The position numbers were made by a program, and so were the translations under genes. Below, piece by piece: positions 8,365 through 15,778 of a stretch of 16,886 bases of DNA (its first letter is position 1; every line of letters begins with the position of its first letter). Location of the stretch: contig JBFMHA010000080.1 of NCBI GenBank assembly GCA_040753075.1, forward strand, positions 1 through 16,886. Direction: 5' to 3'. Below the pieces are notes generated by a model, which worked only from the letters and a program-made list of their open reading frames with translations, had not been told where the DNA came from and searched no databases. This DNA is from UBA6814 sp040753075 (GTDB lineage: Bacteria > Desulfobacterota > Desulfovibrionia > Desulfovibrionales > Desulfovibrionaceae).

Positions 8365-8769
8365 CTACGCGCCGGTCATGATGTCGCGCAGGCCGTCGAA
8401 GCCCCGCTTGAGCACCGTGGTCAGGGCGTTGTACCGCATGGTGTTCTTGGCCATGGTCGCCATTTCCTTGTCCAGGTCCACGGTGTCGTCGCCGTGGATG
8501 ACCCGGTAGGCCATGCCCTTCTCCATGTCCGGACCGAAGGTCTCGGCATGGAAGGCCGCGGGGATGTGCTTCTGGTCGCTGCGGGTCATCTTGCCCCGCG
8601 CGTCCAGGTTCAGCGCGGCCTGGAGGTTGTCCTCGAACTCCAGGTTGCGGGCCTTGTAGTTGGGGGTGGTCAGGTTGGCCAGGTTGCTCGCGACGACATT
8701 TTGACGCATGAGCTGCATGTCCATGACCTTTTCCGTGAGCCCCATGTGGCTCGGGAACAGACTCTTCAT
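8365..8769 (-). CDS. flgB: flagellar proximal rod protein FlgB
   Basis: The first gene of the operon and a proximal rod subunit next to FliE. It has 134 residues. The N-terminal rod motif NVVASNLANLTTPNYKAR is at 24-41 and the C-terminal helix (about 97-131, VDLDKEMATMAKNTMRYNAL...) closes the rod fold. I start at the ATG at 8769, which is preceded by AAGGAGG eight nucleotides upstream and gives the family N-terminus. The upstream open frame (to 8880) runs through the leader and promoter and is not coding. Confidence 0.96.
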   Translation of the reverse strand: MKSLFPSHMGLTEKVMDMQLMRQNVVASNLANLTTPNYKARNLEFEDNLQAALNLDARGKMTRSDQKHIPAAFHAETFGPDMEKGMAYRVIHGDDTVDLDKEMATMAKNTMRYNALTTVLKRGFDGLRDIMTGA

Positions 8770-8868
8770 AGCGCGTCCCTCCTTGTCCGCCGCCCTTCCG
8801 GCCCGCTCGGGCGCCCGTCTGGGCGGCGCAGCGGGACCGGGTCCGGGGCAGGGGGTCTGCCGGGAGAT

Positions 8869-8885
8869 AGCAACCCTCATACCAA
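8869..8885 (-). promoter_or_regulatory. sigma-54-type promoter for the flgB operon
   Basis: On the minus strand the sequence is TTGGTATGAGGGTTGCT. Compared with the YTGGCACGRNNNTTGCW consensus, it keeps the GG at -24 and GC at -12, the exact spacing, and 11 of 13 specified positions (CAC is TAT here). The expected transcript start is near 8858, giving a leader of about 90 nt before flgB. This matches the known use of RpoN for early and middle flagellar genes in many motile proteobacteria. It would need an activator of the FlrC/NtrC class. Confidence 0.72.
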
Positions 8886-9007
8886 GCGCGTCACCAGGCT
8901 GGTTTTACTGGATTTTTGCAGAATTTGCCGGCCCGGGATCCGGCCGGGAGGCCGGCGGCACATTCTTCCGGGCTCCGGGACGGGCAGGGGCGGGCGCAAG
9001 ATCCTGC

Positions 9008-9028
9008 GCCGGGAAGGGATTTCCCGGC
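9008..9028. promoter_or_regulatory. candidate activator (enhancer) dyad between divergent promoters
   Basis: GCCGGGAA and TTCCCGGC form an inverted repeat with 8-bp arms and a 5-bp centre. Its centre lies about 137 bp upstream of the inferred start of the TPR gene and about 160 bp upstream of the inferred flgB start. Those are normal distances for sigma-54 enhancer sites. The surrounding sequence (8886-9127) is GC-rich with no supported gene. It also has a nearby 7-bp-arm palindrome CCGGGGC/GCCCCGG (9028-9047), which cautions that such dyads arise easily at this GC content. Confidence 0.35.
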
Positions 9029-9127
9029 CGGGGCGTCGGAGCCCCGGCGGCCGGCGACCCCGGCCTGCGGCGCAGAAGCCGCGCCGGACGGGGCTTATAT
9101 AAGGAATGGCGCGCCGGGGCGAAGGCT

Positions 9128-9144
9128 TTGGCACGGGTGTTGCT
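9128..9144 (+). promoter_or_regulatory. perfect sigma-54 promoter for the TPR gene
   Basis: TTGGCACGGGTGTTGCT matches the sigma-54 consensus YTGGCACGRNNNTTGCW at every specified base, including GG at -24 and GC at -12. The transcript should start near 9155, leaving about 112 nt of leader before the ATG at 9267. Transcription would depend on RpoN and an enhancer-binding activator. The likely partner is the flagellar one, given the divergent flgB promoter. Confidence 0.88.
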
Positions 9145-9188
9145 TAAAGAGAATCGCCCCCGAGCTTCCGCTGTGGGGGGGCCAGAAG

Positions 9189-9235
9189 GTCCTGGCGCGG
9201 TTCTTGCCAGGACGCGGGCGACGGACGAAGTCGCC
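9189..9235 (+). promoter_or_regulatory. two-hairpin structured leader of the TPR mRNA
   Basis: Within the leader, GTCCTGGC pairs with GCCAGGAC (9189-9213, 8 bp, 9-nt loop). Three nucleotides later GGCGAC pairs with GTCGCC (9217-9235, 6 bp) around the loop GGACGAA. There is no T-run, so this is not a terminator. The GGA in the second loop and the GGAGGGA ribosome site 32 nt downstream fit the layout of CsrA-bound leaders, but this is only a hypothesis. Confidence 0.4.
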
Positions 9236-9266
9236 TGGAAATTTCCCGAGGTGGAGGGAGAGAGCA

Positions 9267-9830
9267 ATGAGCAGCCATCTGGACTACGAGATCAACAAGG
9301 AACTGGGCGAGTGCTACCTGTTCATGGGCGACCTGGAGAAGGCCCATGAGTACTACGACAAGGCGGTGCGCTCCAACGGGGTCCATCCCGAGCCCTACCT
9401 GGGCCTGGCCACCATCGCGGTGCAGCGCGGCGAGCTGGAGAAGGCGCTGACCCTCTACCGCAAGGCCGCGGAGATCGACCCGGACGACAAGTCCCTGGGC
9501 GGCATGGCCCTGGTGGAGATGGAGACCGGCCGGCAGGCCGACGCCTTCGACCACTTCGTCCAGGCCCTGGACAAGAACCCCGAGAACCTCATCGCGATTT
9601 TCTGCCTGGTCCAGCTGGGTCACACCCTGGGCAGGCTGGCCGAGGTGGTCCCCCACATGGAGAACTACCTGGCCATCGACCCCATGAAGCACGAGGTGCG
9701 CTACTCCCTGGCCGGCTGCCTGGCCGGCCTGGGCCGCAAGGACGAGGCCCGCCTCCAGCTCGGCCTCATCCTGGAGGGCGACGCGCAGAACGCCCAGGCC
9801 ATCGAGCTTCTGGGGCATCTCGGGTCATAA
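9267..9830 (+). CDS. TPR-repeat protein under sigma-54 control
   Basis: A 187-residue protein made almost entirely of about five tetratricopeptide repeats (roughly 5-38, 39-72, 73-106, 107-140, 141-174). Examples are LGECYLFMGDLEKAHEYYDKAV, LATIAVQRGELEKALTLYRKAAEIDPDD and LAGCLAGLGRKDEARLQLGLIL. There is no signal peptide or membrane segment, so it is probably a cytoplasmic scaffold or adaptor. The partner is not readable from the sequence. The ATG at 9267 has GGAGGGAGAG just upstream; the open frame extending left crosses the promoter and is not coding. The divergent flagellar operon and the shared promoter class suggest a role in flagellar assembly, placement or its regulation. That role is inferred from context only. 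Confidence 0.85.
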   Translation: MSSHLDYEINKELGECYLFMGDLEKAHEYYDKAVRSNGVHPEPYLGLATIAVQRGELEKALTLYRKAAEIDPDDKSLGGMALVEMETGRQADAFDHFVQALDKNPENLIAIFCLVQLGHTLGRLAEVVPHMENYLAIDPMKHEVRYSLAGCLAGLGRKDEARLQLGLILEGDAQNAQAIELLGHLGS

Positions 9831-9881
9831 CGCCGGACGCCTCCGGGCGTTCCGGGCGATGACGCTATCTCCCCTCCCCAC

Positions 9882-9936
9882 TTGGTTCCTCGGCGCCGAC
9901 AAGAGTTGCCGGCGCCGGGGAGCCAAACCCTTTTTT
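9882..9936 (+). terminator. strong intrinsic terminator after the TPR gene
   Basis: A 17-bp stem (9882-9898 with 9910-9926, two G-U pairs, 11-nt loop) is followed after four nucleotides by TTTTTT (9931-9936). It lies about 50 nt after the TPR stop and isolates that gene from the transporter downstream. A smaller bulged hairpin (9835-9853) sits directly behind the stop codon. The short gap between stem and T-run is slightly atypical. Confidence 0.72.
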
Positions 9937-10012
9937 CCGCCGCTTCCCCCTCTCCCTTTCCTTTCCCGGCGAAGCGACCTACATCCGCCCCATACGGCGA
10001 GGTGAGGGACGC

Positions 10013-10876
10013 ATGCTCTGGCTCTGGCTGGCCCTGGGGACCGCCGCGCTGCAGGCGGTCAAGGACGTGTACGTCAAGCGCAGCGTGGCCGGCGTGCGCC
10101 CCGTGCTGGCCGCCTGGGTCTACGCCTGGGCCGCGGCGGCCTGCCTGGCCCCGGCGGTGTGGATCCAGGGGCCGCCCGGCCTCGGCTCCGGCTTCTGGCC
10201 GGCGCTCTCGGCCAGCGTGGCGCTCAACGCCCTGGCCACCCTGCTCTATTTCCGGGCCCTGGCCGCCTCGGACATGTCCCTCACCGTGCCCATGCTCACC
10301 CTGACCCCGGTGCTGCTCCTGTGGACCTCGCCCCTCATGCTCGGCGAGCACCCCTCGACCGGGGGCCTGGCCGGGGTGCTGCTGGCGGCCGCGGGCTCCT
10401 ACGTGCTCAAGCTCTCCGAGGCCAGGCGCGGCTGGCTGGCCCCGCTGCGCTCCCTGCTGGCCGAGCGCGGGCCGCGGCGGATGCTCCTGGTGGCCGTGAT
10501 CTGGAGCGTGTCCGCCAACCTGGACAAGATGGGCCTGGCCCGCTCCTCGCCCCTGTGCTGGCTCCTGGGGGTGTTCGCCGGGGTGGGCCTGGCCCTCACC
10601 CCGGCCGCCCTGCGCGCCCTGCGCGCCGACGGCCCGCCGTCCCGCCGCCGCCTGGCCGACGCCGGCCTGGCGGGCCTGTTCGAGGCCGGCTCCACCGCCC
10701 TGCAGATGCTGGCCCTGACCCTGGCCATCGTGCCCTACGTCATCGCGGTCAAGCGCACGAGCGCGGTCTTCGGGGTGCTCCTGGGCAGCCTGGTCTTCGG
10801 CGAGCGCGGCCTGCGGGAGCGCCTGGCCGGGGTGCTCCTCATGCTGGCCGGCGTGTTCTGCATCGCCCTGCTCTAG
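10013..10876 (+). CDS. EamA/DMT-superfamily ten-helix transporter
   Basis: An inner-membrane protein of 287 residues with ten predicted hydrophobic segments (about 1-18, 29-50, 61-83, 89-111, 117-134, 157-175, 178-202, 219-238, 240-264, 270-287). This is the two-times-five-helix layout of drug/metabolite transporters. The end of each half has the family pattern of a hydrophobic helix closing in GE: LTPVLLLWTSPLMLGE, then SAVFGVLLGSLVFGE with a final helix. Known members export amino acids, nucleotides or other metabolites; the substrate cannot be assigned here. The ATG at 10013 has GAGGTGAGGG upstream. It appears monocistronic, lying after the TPR terminator and before a 335-nt gap. No confident promoter was found. 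Confidence 0.88.
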   Translation: MLWLWLALGTAALQAVKDVYVKRSVAGVRPVLAAWVYAWAAAACLAPAVWIQGPPGLGSGFWPALSASVALNALATLLYFRALAASDMSLTVPMLTLTPVLLLWTSPLMLGEHPSTGGLAGVLLAAAGSYVLKLSEARRGWLAPLRSLLAERGPRRMLLVAVIWSVSANLDKMGLARSSPLCWLLGVFAGVGLALTPAALRALRADGPPSRRRLADAGLAGLFEAGSTALQMLALTLAIVPYVIAVKRTSAVFGVLLGSLVFGERGLRERLAGVLLMLAGVFCIALL

Positions 10877-11211
10877 CACCCTTCCCTGATCCGTCGTCGC
10901 GGACCGTTTCGACCTTGCGGCGCGGGGTTCGCCATTGCCGTTCACCGTCCGCCGCCGCTAGTCGGCGGCCGGCGAGCGGCGCGCCTGCGGGGTGCGGACG
11001 GCGGCCGGGGGCGGGCGGGCGGGGCGGCCTCTCCCGTTCGCCGGGAAAAGCAGCGCCGTTCTCCCGTTCACCGAAAAGCGCATGCAAATATCTTTTCTCT
11101 GTGCCAAAAGGGAGCATCGAAATCCGCCTCCGCATGGTGCATGGCGGAACGTGAACGGGCCTGGCCACGCATCCGCGGCGTAATAGGTCCAGAATATTGG
11201 GGGGTGCCGGC
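10877..11211. other. gene-free control region upstream of the symporter operon
   Basis: This 335-nt stretch has no supported gene. It holds a hairpin GCCGCCG/CGGCGGC (10951-10969, 5-nt loop, no T-run), three copies of CCGTTC(A/G)CCG (see the separate entry), and a lower-GC patch (about 11080-11125) next to the downstream operon where a promoter is likely. I do not see a convincing -35/-10 pair or sigma-54 site. Confidence 0.45.
10938..11073 (+). promoter_or_regulatory. three CCGTTCRCCG direct repeats, possible operator
   Basis: CCGTTCACCG occurs at 10938-10947, CCGTTCGCCG at 11034-11043 and CCGTTCACCG at 11064-11073. The last two share a longer context (CTCCCGTTC, then CCG and an AAAAGC tail) and are exactly 30 bp apart, about three helical turns. 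They end roughly 140 nt before the DUF4212 start, so they may be binding sites for a regulator of the symporter operon. At this GC content chance cannot be excluded. Confidence 0.3.
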
Positions 11212-11466
<255 letters not shown>

Positions 11467-11489
11467 CCGGAAAAGCAAGGAGAACCGAC

Positions 11490-13265
11490 ATGAGCATACA
11501 AGGCTGGACCTATGTGATGGTGGGCCTGACCTTCGGGATCTACCTCACCATCGCCTGGATGTCCCGGGTGAAAGACACCAAGGGATTTTACGTGGCCGGA
11601 GGCGGGGTCCCGGCCCTGGCCAACGGCATGGCCACCGCCGCGGACTGGATGAGCGCCGCCTCCTTCATCTCCATGGCCGGCATGATCTCCTTCCTGGGCT
11701 ATGCCGGCGCCATGTACCTCATGGGCTGGACCGGGGGCTACGTGCTGCTGGCCCTGCTGCTGGCCCCCTACCTGCGCAAGTTCGGCAAGTTCACCGTGCC
11801 CGACTTCGTGGGCGACCGCTACTACTCCCGCGCCGCCCGCGTGGTGGCCCTGGTCTGCGCCATCGTGGTCTCCATGACCTACGTGGCCGGCCAGATGCGC
11901 GGCGTGGGCATCGTGTTCTCCCGCTTCCTGGGCACCGACGTGAACACCGGCGTGATCATCGGCATGGTCATCGTGTTCCTCTACGCCGGCCTGGGCGGCA
12001 TGAAGGGCATCACCTGGACCCAGGTGGCCCAGTACATCGTGCTCATCCTGGCCTACGTGATCCCGGCCGTGGCCATCTCCGCGGCCATCACCGGCAACCC
12101 CATCCCCCAGCTGGGCTTCGGCAACACCATCGCCTCCGGCCCGGACGCGGGAGCCTACCTGCTGGAGACCCTGGACAAGCTCAACGTGGACCTGGGCTTC
12201 GCCGCCTACACCGAGGCCTTCGGCAAGGGCCAGAAGCCCATGATCGACGTCATCGCCCTCACCCTGTGCCTCATGGTGGGCACCGCGGGCCTGCCCCACG
12301 TCATCGTGCGCTTCTACACCGTGCCCAGCGTGAAGGCCGCCCGGCTCTCCGCAGGCTACGCCCTCATCTTCATCGCCATCCTGTACACCACCGCCCCGGC
12401 CGTGGCGTCCTTCGCCCGCTACAACATGATCAACACCCTGAACGACAAGGTGTACGCCGAGGCTCCCTCCTGGTTCAAGAACTGGGAGCAGACCGGCCTG
12501 GTGGCCTGGATGGACAAGAACGGCGACGGGGTCATCCAGTACCGCGCCGGAGCGCCCTTCAAGGGCAAGCCCGACTTCACCGGCGAGACCGGGGCCCAGG
12601 GGCAGAAGCTCCTGAAGAACGAGCCCGGCAAGACCGCCAACGAACTCTTCGTGGACAACGACATCATGGTGCTGGCCAACCCCGAGATCGCCAACCTGCC
12701 CGCCTGGGTGGTGGCGCTGGTGGCGGCCGGCGGCCTGGCCGCGGCCCTGTCCACGGCCTCGGGCCTGCTCCTGGTGGTGGCCTCCTCCATCTCCCACGAC
12801 CTGTACTACCGCATCATCAACCGGGAGGCCTCCGAGGCCAAGCGGCTGCTCATCGGCCGGGTGATGATCGGCTTCGCGGTGCTGGTGGCCGGCTACTTCG
12901 GCATCAACCCGCCCGGCTTCGTGGCCCAGGTGGTGGCCCTGGCCTTCGGCCTGGCCTCGGCCAGCTTCTTCCCGGTCCTGGTGCTGGGCATCTTCTGGAA
13001 GCGGGCCAACCGCGAGGGCGCCGTGGCCGGCATGCTCACCGGCATCTGCTTCACCATGATGTACATCATCCAGACCAAGTACCTGGGCTTCGGCAACTAC
13101 ATCCTGGGCATCAGCCCCGAGGGCATCGGCTCCGTGGGCATGCTGCTCAACTTCGCGGTGACCGTGGCGGTGTCCCTGGTCACCTCGGCCCCGCCCCAGG
13201 ACGTGCAGGACATGGTGGACAGCGTGCGCTATCCCCGCGGCGCGGGCATGGCCACGGCCCACTGA
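11490..13265 (+). CDS. sodium:solute symporter, VC_2705 subfamily (probable monocarboxylate uptake)
   Basis: An inner-membrane Na+-coupled symporter of 591 residues with about 13 hydrophobic helices. GTAGLPHVIVRFYTVPS (264-280) and GGLAAALSTASGLLLVVASS (414-433, the sodium-site helix) place it in the SSS family close to acetate permeases. The small-subunit neighbour points to the VC_2705 type. Acetate or a related short carboxylate is the likely substrate, by inference. Unusual for the wider SSS family is a hydrophilic insert of about 90 residues (310-400). It contains DKNGDGVIQ (342-350), which looks like an EF-hand loop but lacks the final glutamate. AAGGAGA precedes the ATG at 11490. The next gene follows after 103 nt that include a strong hairpin. 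Confidence 0.93.
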   Translation: MSIQGWTYVMVGLTFGIYLTIAWMSRVKDTKGFYVAGGGVPALANGMATAADWMSAASFISMAGMISFLGYAGAMYLMGWTGGYVLLALLLAPYLRKFGKFTVPDFVGDRYYSRAARVVALVCAIVVSMTYVAGQMRGVGIVFSRFLGTDVNTGVIIGMVIVFLYAGLGGMKGITWTQVAQYIVLILAYVIPAVAISAAITGNPIPQLGFGNTIASGPDAGAYLLETLDKLNVDLGFAAYTEAFGKGQKPMIDVIALTLCLMVGTAGLPHVIVRFYTVPSVKAARLSAGYALIFIAILYTTAPAVASFARYNMINTLNDKVYAEAPSWFKNWEQTGLVAWMDKNGDGVIQYRAGAPFKGKPDFTGETGAQGQKLLKNEPGKTANELFVDNDIMVLANPEIANLPAWVVALVAAGGLAAALSTASGLLLVVASSISHDLYYRIINREASEAKRLLIGRVMIGFAVLVAGYFGINPPGFVAQVVALAFGLASASFFPVLVLGIFWKRANREGAVAGMLTGICFTMMYIIQTKYLGFGNYILGISPEGIGSVGMLLNFAVTVAVSLVTSAPPQDVQDMVDSVRYPRGAGMATAH

Positions 13266-13304
13266 TGCAGGCGCATTGACCAGAACCCCGCCACGCGGCT
13301 AGGA

Positions 13305-13343
13305 AGAGGGCGGGGGGAAGGCGCGGCCTTCCCCCCGCCCTCT
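13305..13343 (+). repeat. 18-bp perfect inverted repeat between symporter and DUF294 genes
   Basis: Arms 13305-13322 and 13326-13343 are perfectly complementary over 18 bp around the 3-nt loop GCG (AGAGGGCGG at one outer end, CCGCCCTCT at the other). No T-run follows, and the next ATG is 25 nt away. It is thus more likely an mRNA-stability, processing or attenuation element that sets the ratio of symporter to regulator than a simple terminator. The rest of the 103-nt gap is empty. Confidence 0.75.
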
Positions 13344-13368
13344 CCACCTCGGCCAACAGGGGCGCAAC

Positions 13369-15309
13369 ATGGCCAGCCAACAGAGGAGCCGTCCGGCCGA
13401 GCCCGGAGAGGCCCTGGACCTGCTCTCCCGCACCCTTCCCTTCTCCGAGCTCAGCCCGGAGGAGCGCGCGGCCCTGGCCGCGGACTGCCGGGTGGAGAAA
13501 GCCTCCAAGGGCGCCCGGATCATGACCCAGGGCGAGACGGAGATCACGGCCCTGCTCATCATCCGCGCGGGCGGGGTCAAGCTCTTCCTGACCTCGGGCC
13601 AGGGCGAGGAGCGCCTGGTGGACTACCGCGGCGAGGGCTCCTACGTGGGCGCCCTGGGCCTCATCCGCGGCTCCCGCGCCAACCTGAACGTGGAGGCGGT
13701 GGAGGACGCCGAGTTCCTGGCCGTGCCCCGCGCCGCCTTCCTGGACCTCCTGCGCACCAACCCGGCCTTCACCGGCCACTTCCTGCGCACCTTCACCGAG
13801 GCCTACGTGTCCAAGGCCTTCGCCGAGCTGCGCCACCGCCAGGCCGACATCTGCGCCAGCGAGAGCCCCCTCTACCTCTTCGCCACCACCCTGGGCGACG
13901 TGGCCAAGGGGGATCCCCGCACCGCCTCCCGAGCCGCCAGCATCCGCGAGTGCGCCGCGCTCATGGCCGAGCACGGCATCGGCTCCCTGCTGATCACCGG
14001 AGAGGGCGAGGCCGAGGGCGGGGTGGAGGGCATCATCACCGACAAGGACCTGCGCCGGGTGGTGGCCCGCGGCCAGGACTTCGACGCCCCGGTGGAGGCC
14101 ATCATGTCCTCCCCGGTGGTCACCATGGAGCACCACGCGGTGTGCTTCGACGCCCTCATCCGCATGATGGACCGCAAGATCCACCACCTGGCCGTGACCC
14201 GCGGCGGCGTGGTGTCGGGCATGGTCACCTCCCACGACATCATGGTGCTGCAGGGCCGCTCCCCGGTGGCCCTGTTCCGGGAGATCCTGGCCCAGCGCGC
14301 CATCCCCGGGCTCTACGACCTCTCCCGCAAGATCCCCCTGGTGGCCGGCCGCCTCCTGGAGGAGGGGGCCAAGGCGGGCAACATCACCCGCATGATCTCG
14401 GTGCTCAACGACCTCATCCTGGACAAGCTCCTCACCATGCTCCAGGACGAGATGGGCCCCCCGCCGGTCCCGTTCTGCTGGCTGCTCATGGGATCCGAGG
14501 GCCGCAAGGAGCAGACCTTCCGCACCGACCAGGACAACGCCCTGGTCTACCAGGACCCCCGGAGCCCGGGCGAGGCCCGGGCCTGCGAGGACTACTTCGC
14601 GGCCTTCACCCGGGCGGCCATCGACCACCTGGTCGCCTGCGGCTACCCCCTGTGCCCGGGCGAGATGATGGCCGTGAACCCCAAGTGGCGCAAACCCTAT
14701 GCCGAGTTCCGCGAGTTCTTCGAGTCCCTCATCATGCGGCCCGAGCCCCAGGAGGTGCTGCACGCCTCCATCTTCTTCGACTTCCGGCCCGGCTACGGCC
14801 GCCTGGAGTTCGGCGAGGCCCTGCGCGACCACGTCGCGGTCCACGCCAAGCGCGAGCACGTGTTCCAGCGCCACCTGGCCGCGGACTGCATGAAGGTCCG
14901 GCCCCCCCTGTCCCTGTTCCGCAGCTTCGTGGTGGAGAAGGACGGCGAGCACAAGAACACCCTGAACATCAAGGAGCGCGGGCTGACCCCCTTCGTGGAC
15001 TTCGCCCGGCTCTTCGCCCTGCGGCACGGGGTCAAGGAGACCAACACCCTGGACCGCCTGCGCCTGTTGCGCGAGGGCGGGCACCTGTCCGGCGACCTCC
15101 TGGCCGAGGCCGCCGGGGCCTACGAGTTCCTCATGCAGCTGCGCCTGGTGCTCCAGATGGGCCAGATCAGGAGGGGCCAGCAGCCCAACAACCAGCTCGA
15201 CCCTGGGACCCTGTCCGAGATGGAGAAGCGCACCCTGAAGGACGCCTTCGGAGTCATCGGCCGCCTGCAGGGCCTGGTGCGCGACGCCTTCCGCCTCAGC
15301 CTGGGCTGA
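13369..15309 (+). CDS. cNMP-binding/CBS/DUF294 nucleotidyltransferase-like signalling protein
   Basis: A soluble 646-residue protein. Residues about 18-135 form a cyclic-nucleotide-binding-like beta-roll (with GSYVGALGLIRGSRANLNVEA). About 165-235 and 238-297 form a CBS pair (GIGSLLITGEG...GIITDKDLRRVV; IMSSPVVTMEHHAV...MVTSHDIM). About 305-450 is the DUF294 nucleotidyltransferase domain with GSEGRKEQ (375-382) and TDQDNALVY (386-394), preserving the GS...D-x-D metal-binding pattern related to GlnD. About 460-646 is the DUF294 C-terminal domain. Family members often lie beside VC_2705 symporters, as here, so it may sense cellular nucleotides and modify or regulate the transporter or its gene expression. 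The reaction is unknown. The start ATG has a weak AGGGG site, consistent with low expression relative to the symporter. Confidence 0.92.
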   Translation: MASQQRSRPAEPGEALDLLSRTLPFSELSPEERAALAADCRVEKASKGARIMTQGETEITALLIIRAGGVKLFLTSGQGEERLVDYRGEGSYVGALGLIRGSRANLNVEAVEDAEFLAVPRAAFLDLLRTNPAFTGHFLRTFTEAYVSKAFAELRHRQADICASESPLYLFATTLGDVAKGDPRTASRAASIRECAALMAEHGIGSLLITGEGEAEGGVEGIITDKDLRRVVARGQDFDAPVEAIMSSPVVTMEHHAVCFDALIRMMDRKIHHLAVTRGGVVSGMVTSHDIMVLQGRSPVALFREILAQRAIPGLYDLSRKIPLVAGRLLEEGAKAGNITRMISVLNDLILDKLLTMLQDEMGPPPVPFCWLLMGSEGRKEQTFRTDQDNALVYQDPRSPGEARACEDYFAAFTRAAIDHLVACGYPLCPGEMMAVNPKWRKPYAEFREFFESLIMRPEPQEVLHASIFFDFRPGYGRLEFGEALRDHVAVHAKREHVFQRHLAADCMKVRPPLSLFRSFVVEKDGEHKNTLNIKERGLTPFVDFARLFALRHGVKETNTLDRLRLLREGGHLSGDLLAEAAGAYEFLMQLRLVLQMGQIRRGQQPNNQLDPGTLSEMEKRTLKDAFGVIGRLQGLVRDAFRLSLG

Positions 15310-15325
15310 GGCGTCCCCCGCAACC

Positions 15326-15341
15326 GGCGCGCCCCCGCGCC
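15326..15341 (+). repeat. small GC hairpin between genes
   Basis: GGCGCG and CGCGCC form a 6-bp stem around CCCC in the 49-nt gap before the membrane protein gene. There is no T-run. It may be structural or incidental in such GC-rich DNA. Confidence 0.3.
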
Positions 15342-15358
15342 AGACCGACGGAGATCCC

Positions 15359-15763
15359 GTGAAATTCTACTTCGTCCTGCTCACCCTGCTGCACATCGCC
15401 CGCGTGCTCCTGGTCAGCGTGCCGACCCTGGTGGCCCGGCCCGTGCCCGACCTCTTCACCCTGAACCACCTGGGCGACATCGCGCTCTTCACCCTCTGCC
15501 TGGTGGCCAGCTACGAGCACGGCTTCTCCCGCACCGTGCTCAAGAGCATGAACCCCGCCCGCTGGCGCATGGCCGGCCAGGCCACCCTGGCCCTGGGCGT
15601 GTTCCAGGTGTTCCTGTACACCATGGGCGAGCGCATCGGGGCCCCGGACCTCATCCCCAACCCCGGGATCCTCGACGTGGCCCGCCTCTTCCTGCCCTAC
15701 GCGCTCTTCGCCATCCCGGCCATCGTGCACAGCCACGAACTGGCCAAGACCAGCCAATCCTGA
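15359..15763 (+). CDS. four-helix integral membrane protein of unknown function
   Basis: A 134-residue protein I do not recognise. Four hydrophobic segments are visible (about 4-26, 37-54, 71-90, 107-124) with short loops; there are no cysteines or clear catalytic motif. Histidines H12, H37, H54, H124 and H126 fall at helix ends, so metal or heme binding is conceivable but unsupported. The start is GTG at 15359 with GGAG six nucleotides upstream; no better ATG exists before the first helix. It lies 49 nt after the DUF294 gene and 15 nt before the OsmC-family gene, so it is probably in one transcript with both. Where related symporter loci often carry an exonuclease gene, this membrane protein is found instead. 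Confidence 0.8.
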   Translation: MKFYFVLLTLLHIARVLLVSVPTLVARPVPDLFTLNHLGDIALFTLCLVASYEHGFSRTVLKSMNPARWRMAGQATLALGVFQVFLYTMGERIGAPDLIPNPGILDVARLFLPYALFAIPAIVHSHELAKTSQS

Positions 15764-15778
15764 GAGGAGGCCCGCCCC

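Noticed and set aside
4941..8381. Very long plus-strand open frame of over 1,100 codons across the flagellar genes
   Set aside because: It is the shadow of fliG, fliF, fliE and flgC; its translation has no recognisable domain and its composition reflects GC codon bias.
9095..9102. TTATATAA as a sigma-70 -10 box for the TPR gene
   Set aside because: No acceptable -35 element at the right distance, and a perfect sigma-54 promoter lies just downstream.
9835..9853. Bulged hairpin right after the TPR stop as the terminator
   Set aside because: It lacks a T-run; the 17-bp stem with T6 at 9882-9936 is a better terminator.
11084..11106. TGGCAC and TTGC on the minus strand suggesting another sigma-54 promoter
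   Set aside because: The two boxes are 13 bp apart rather than 5, so the spacing is incompatible, and no minus-strand gene starts nearby.
13180..15084. Long minus-strand open frame opposite the DUF294 gene
   Set aside because: Repetitive Gly/Ala/Gln/Val/His-rich shadow of a well-supported gene with clear cNMP, CBS and DUF294 motifs.
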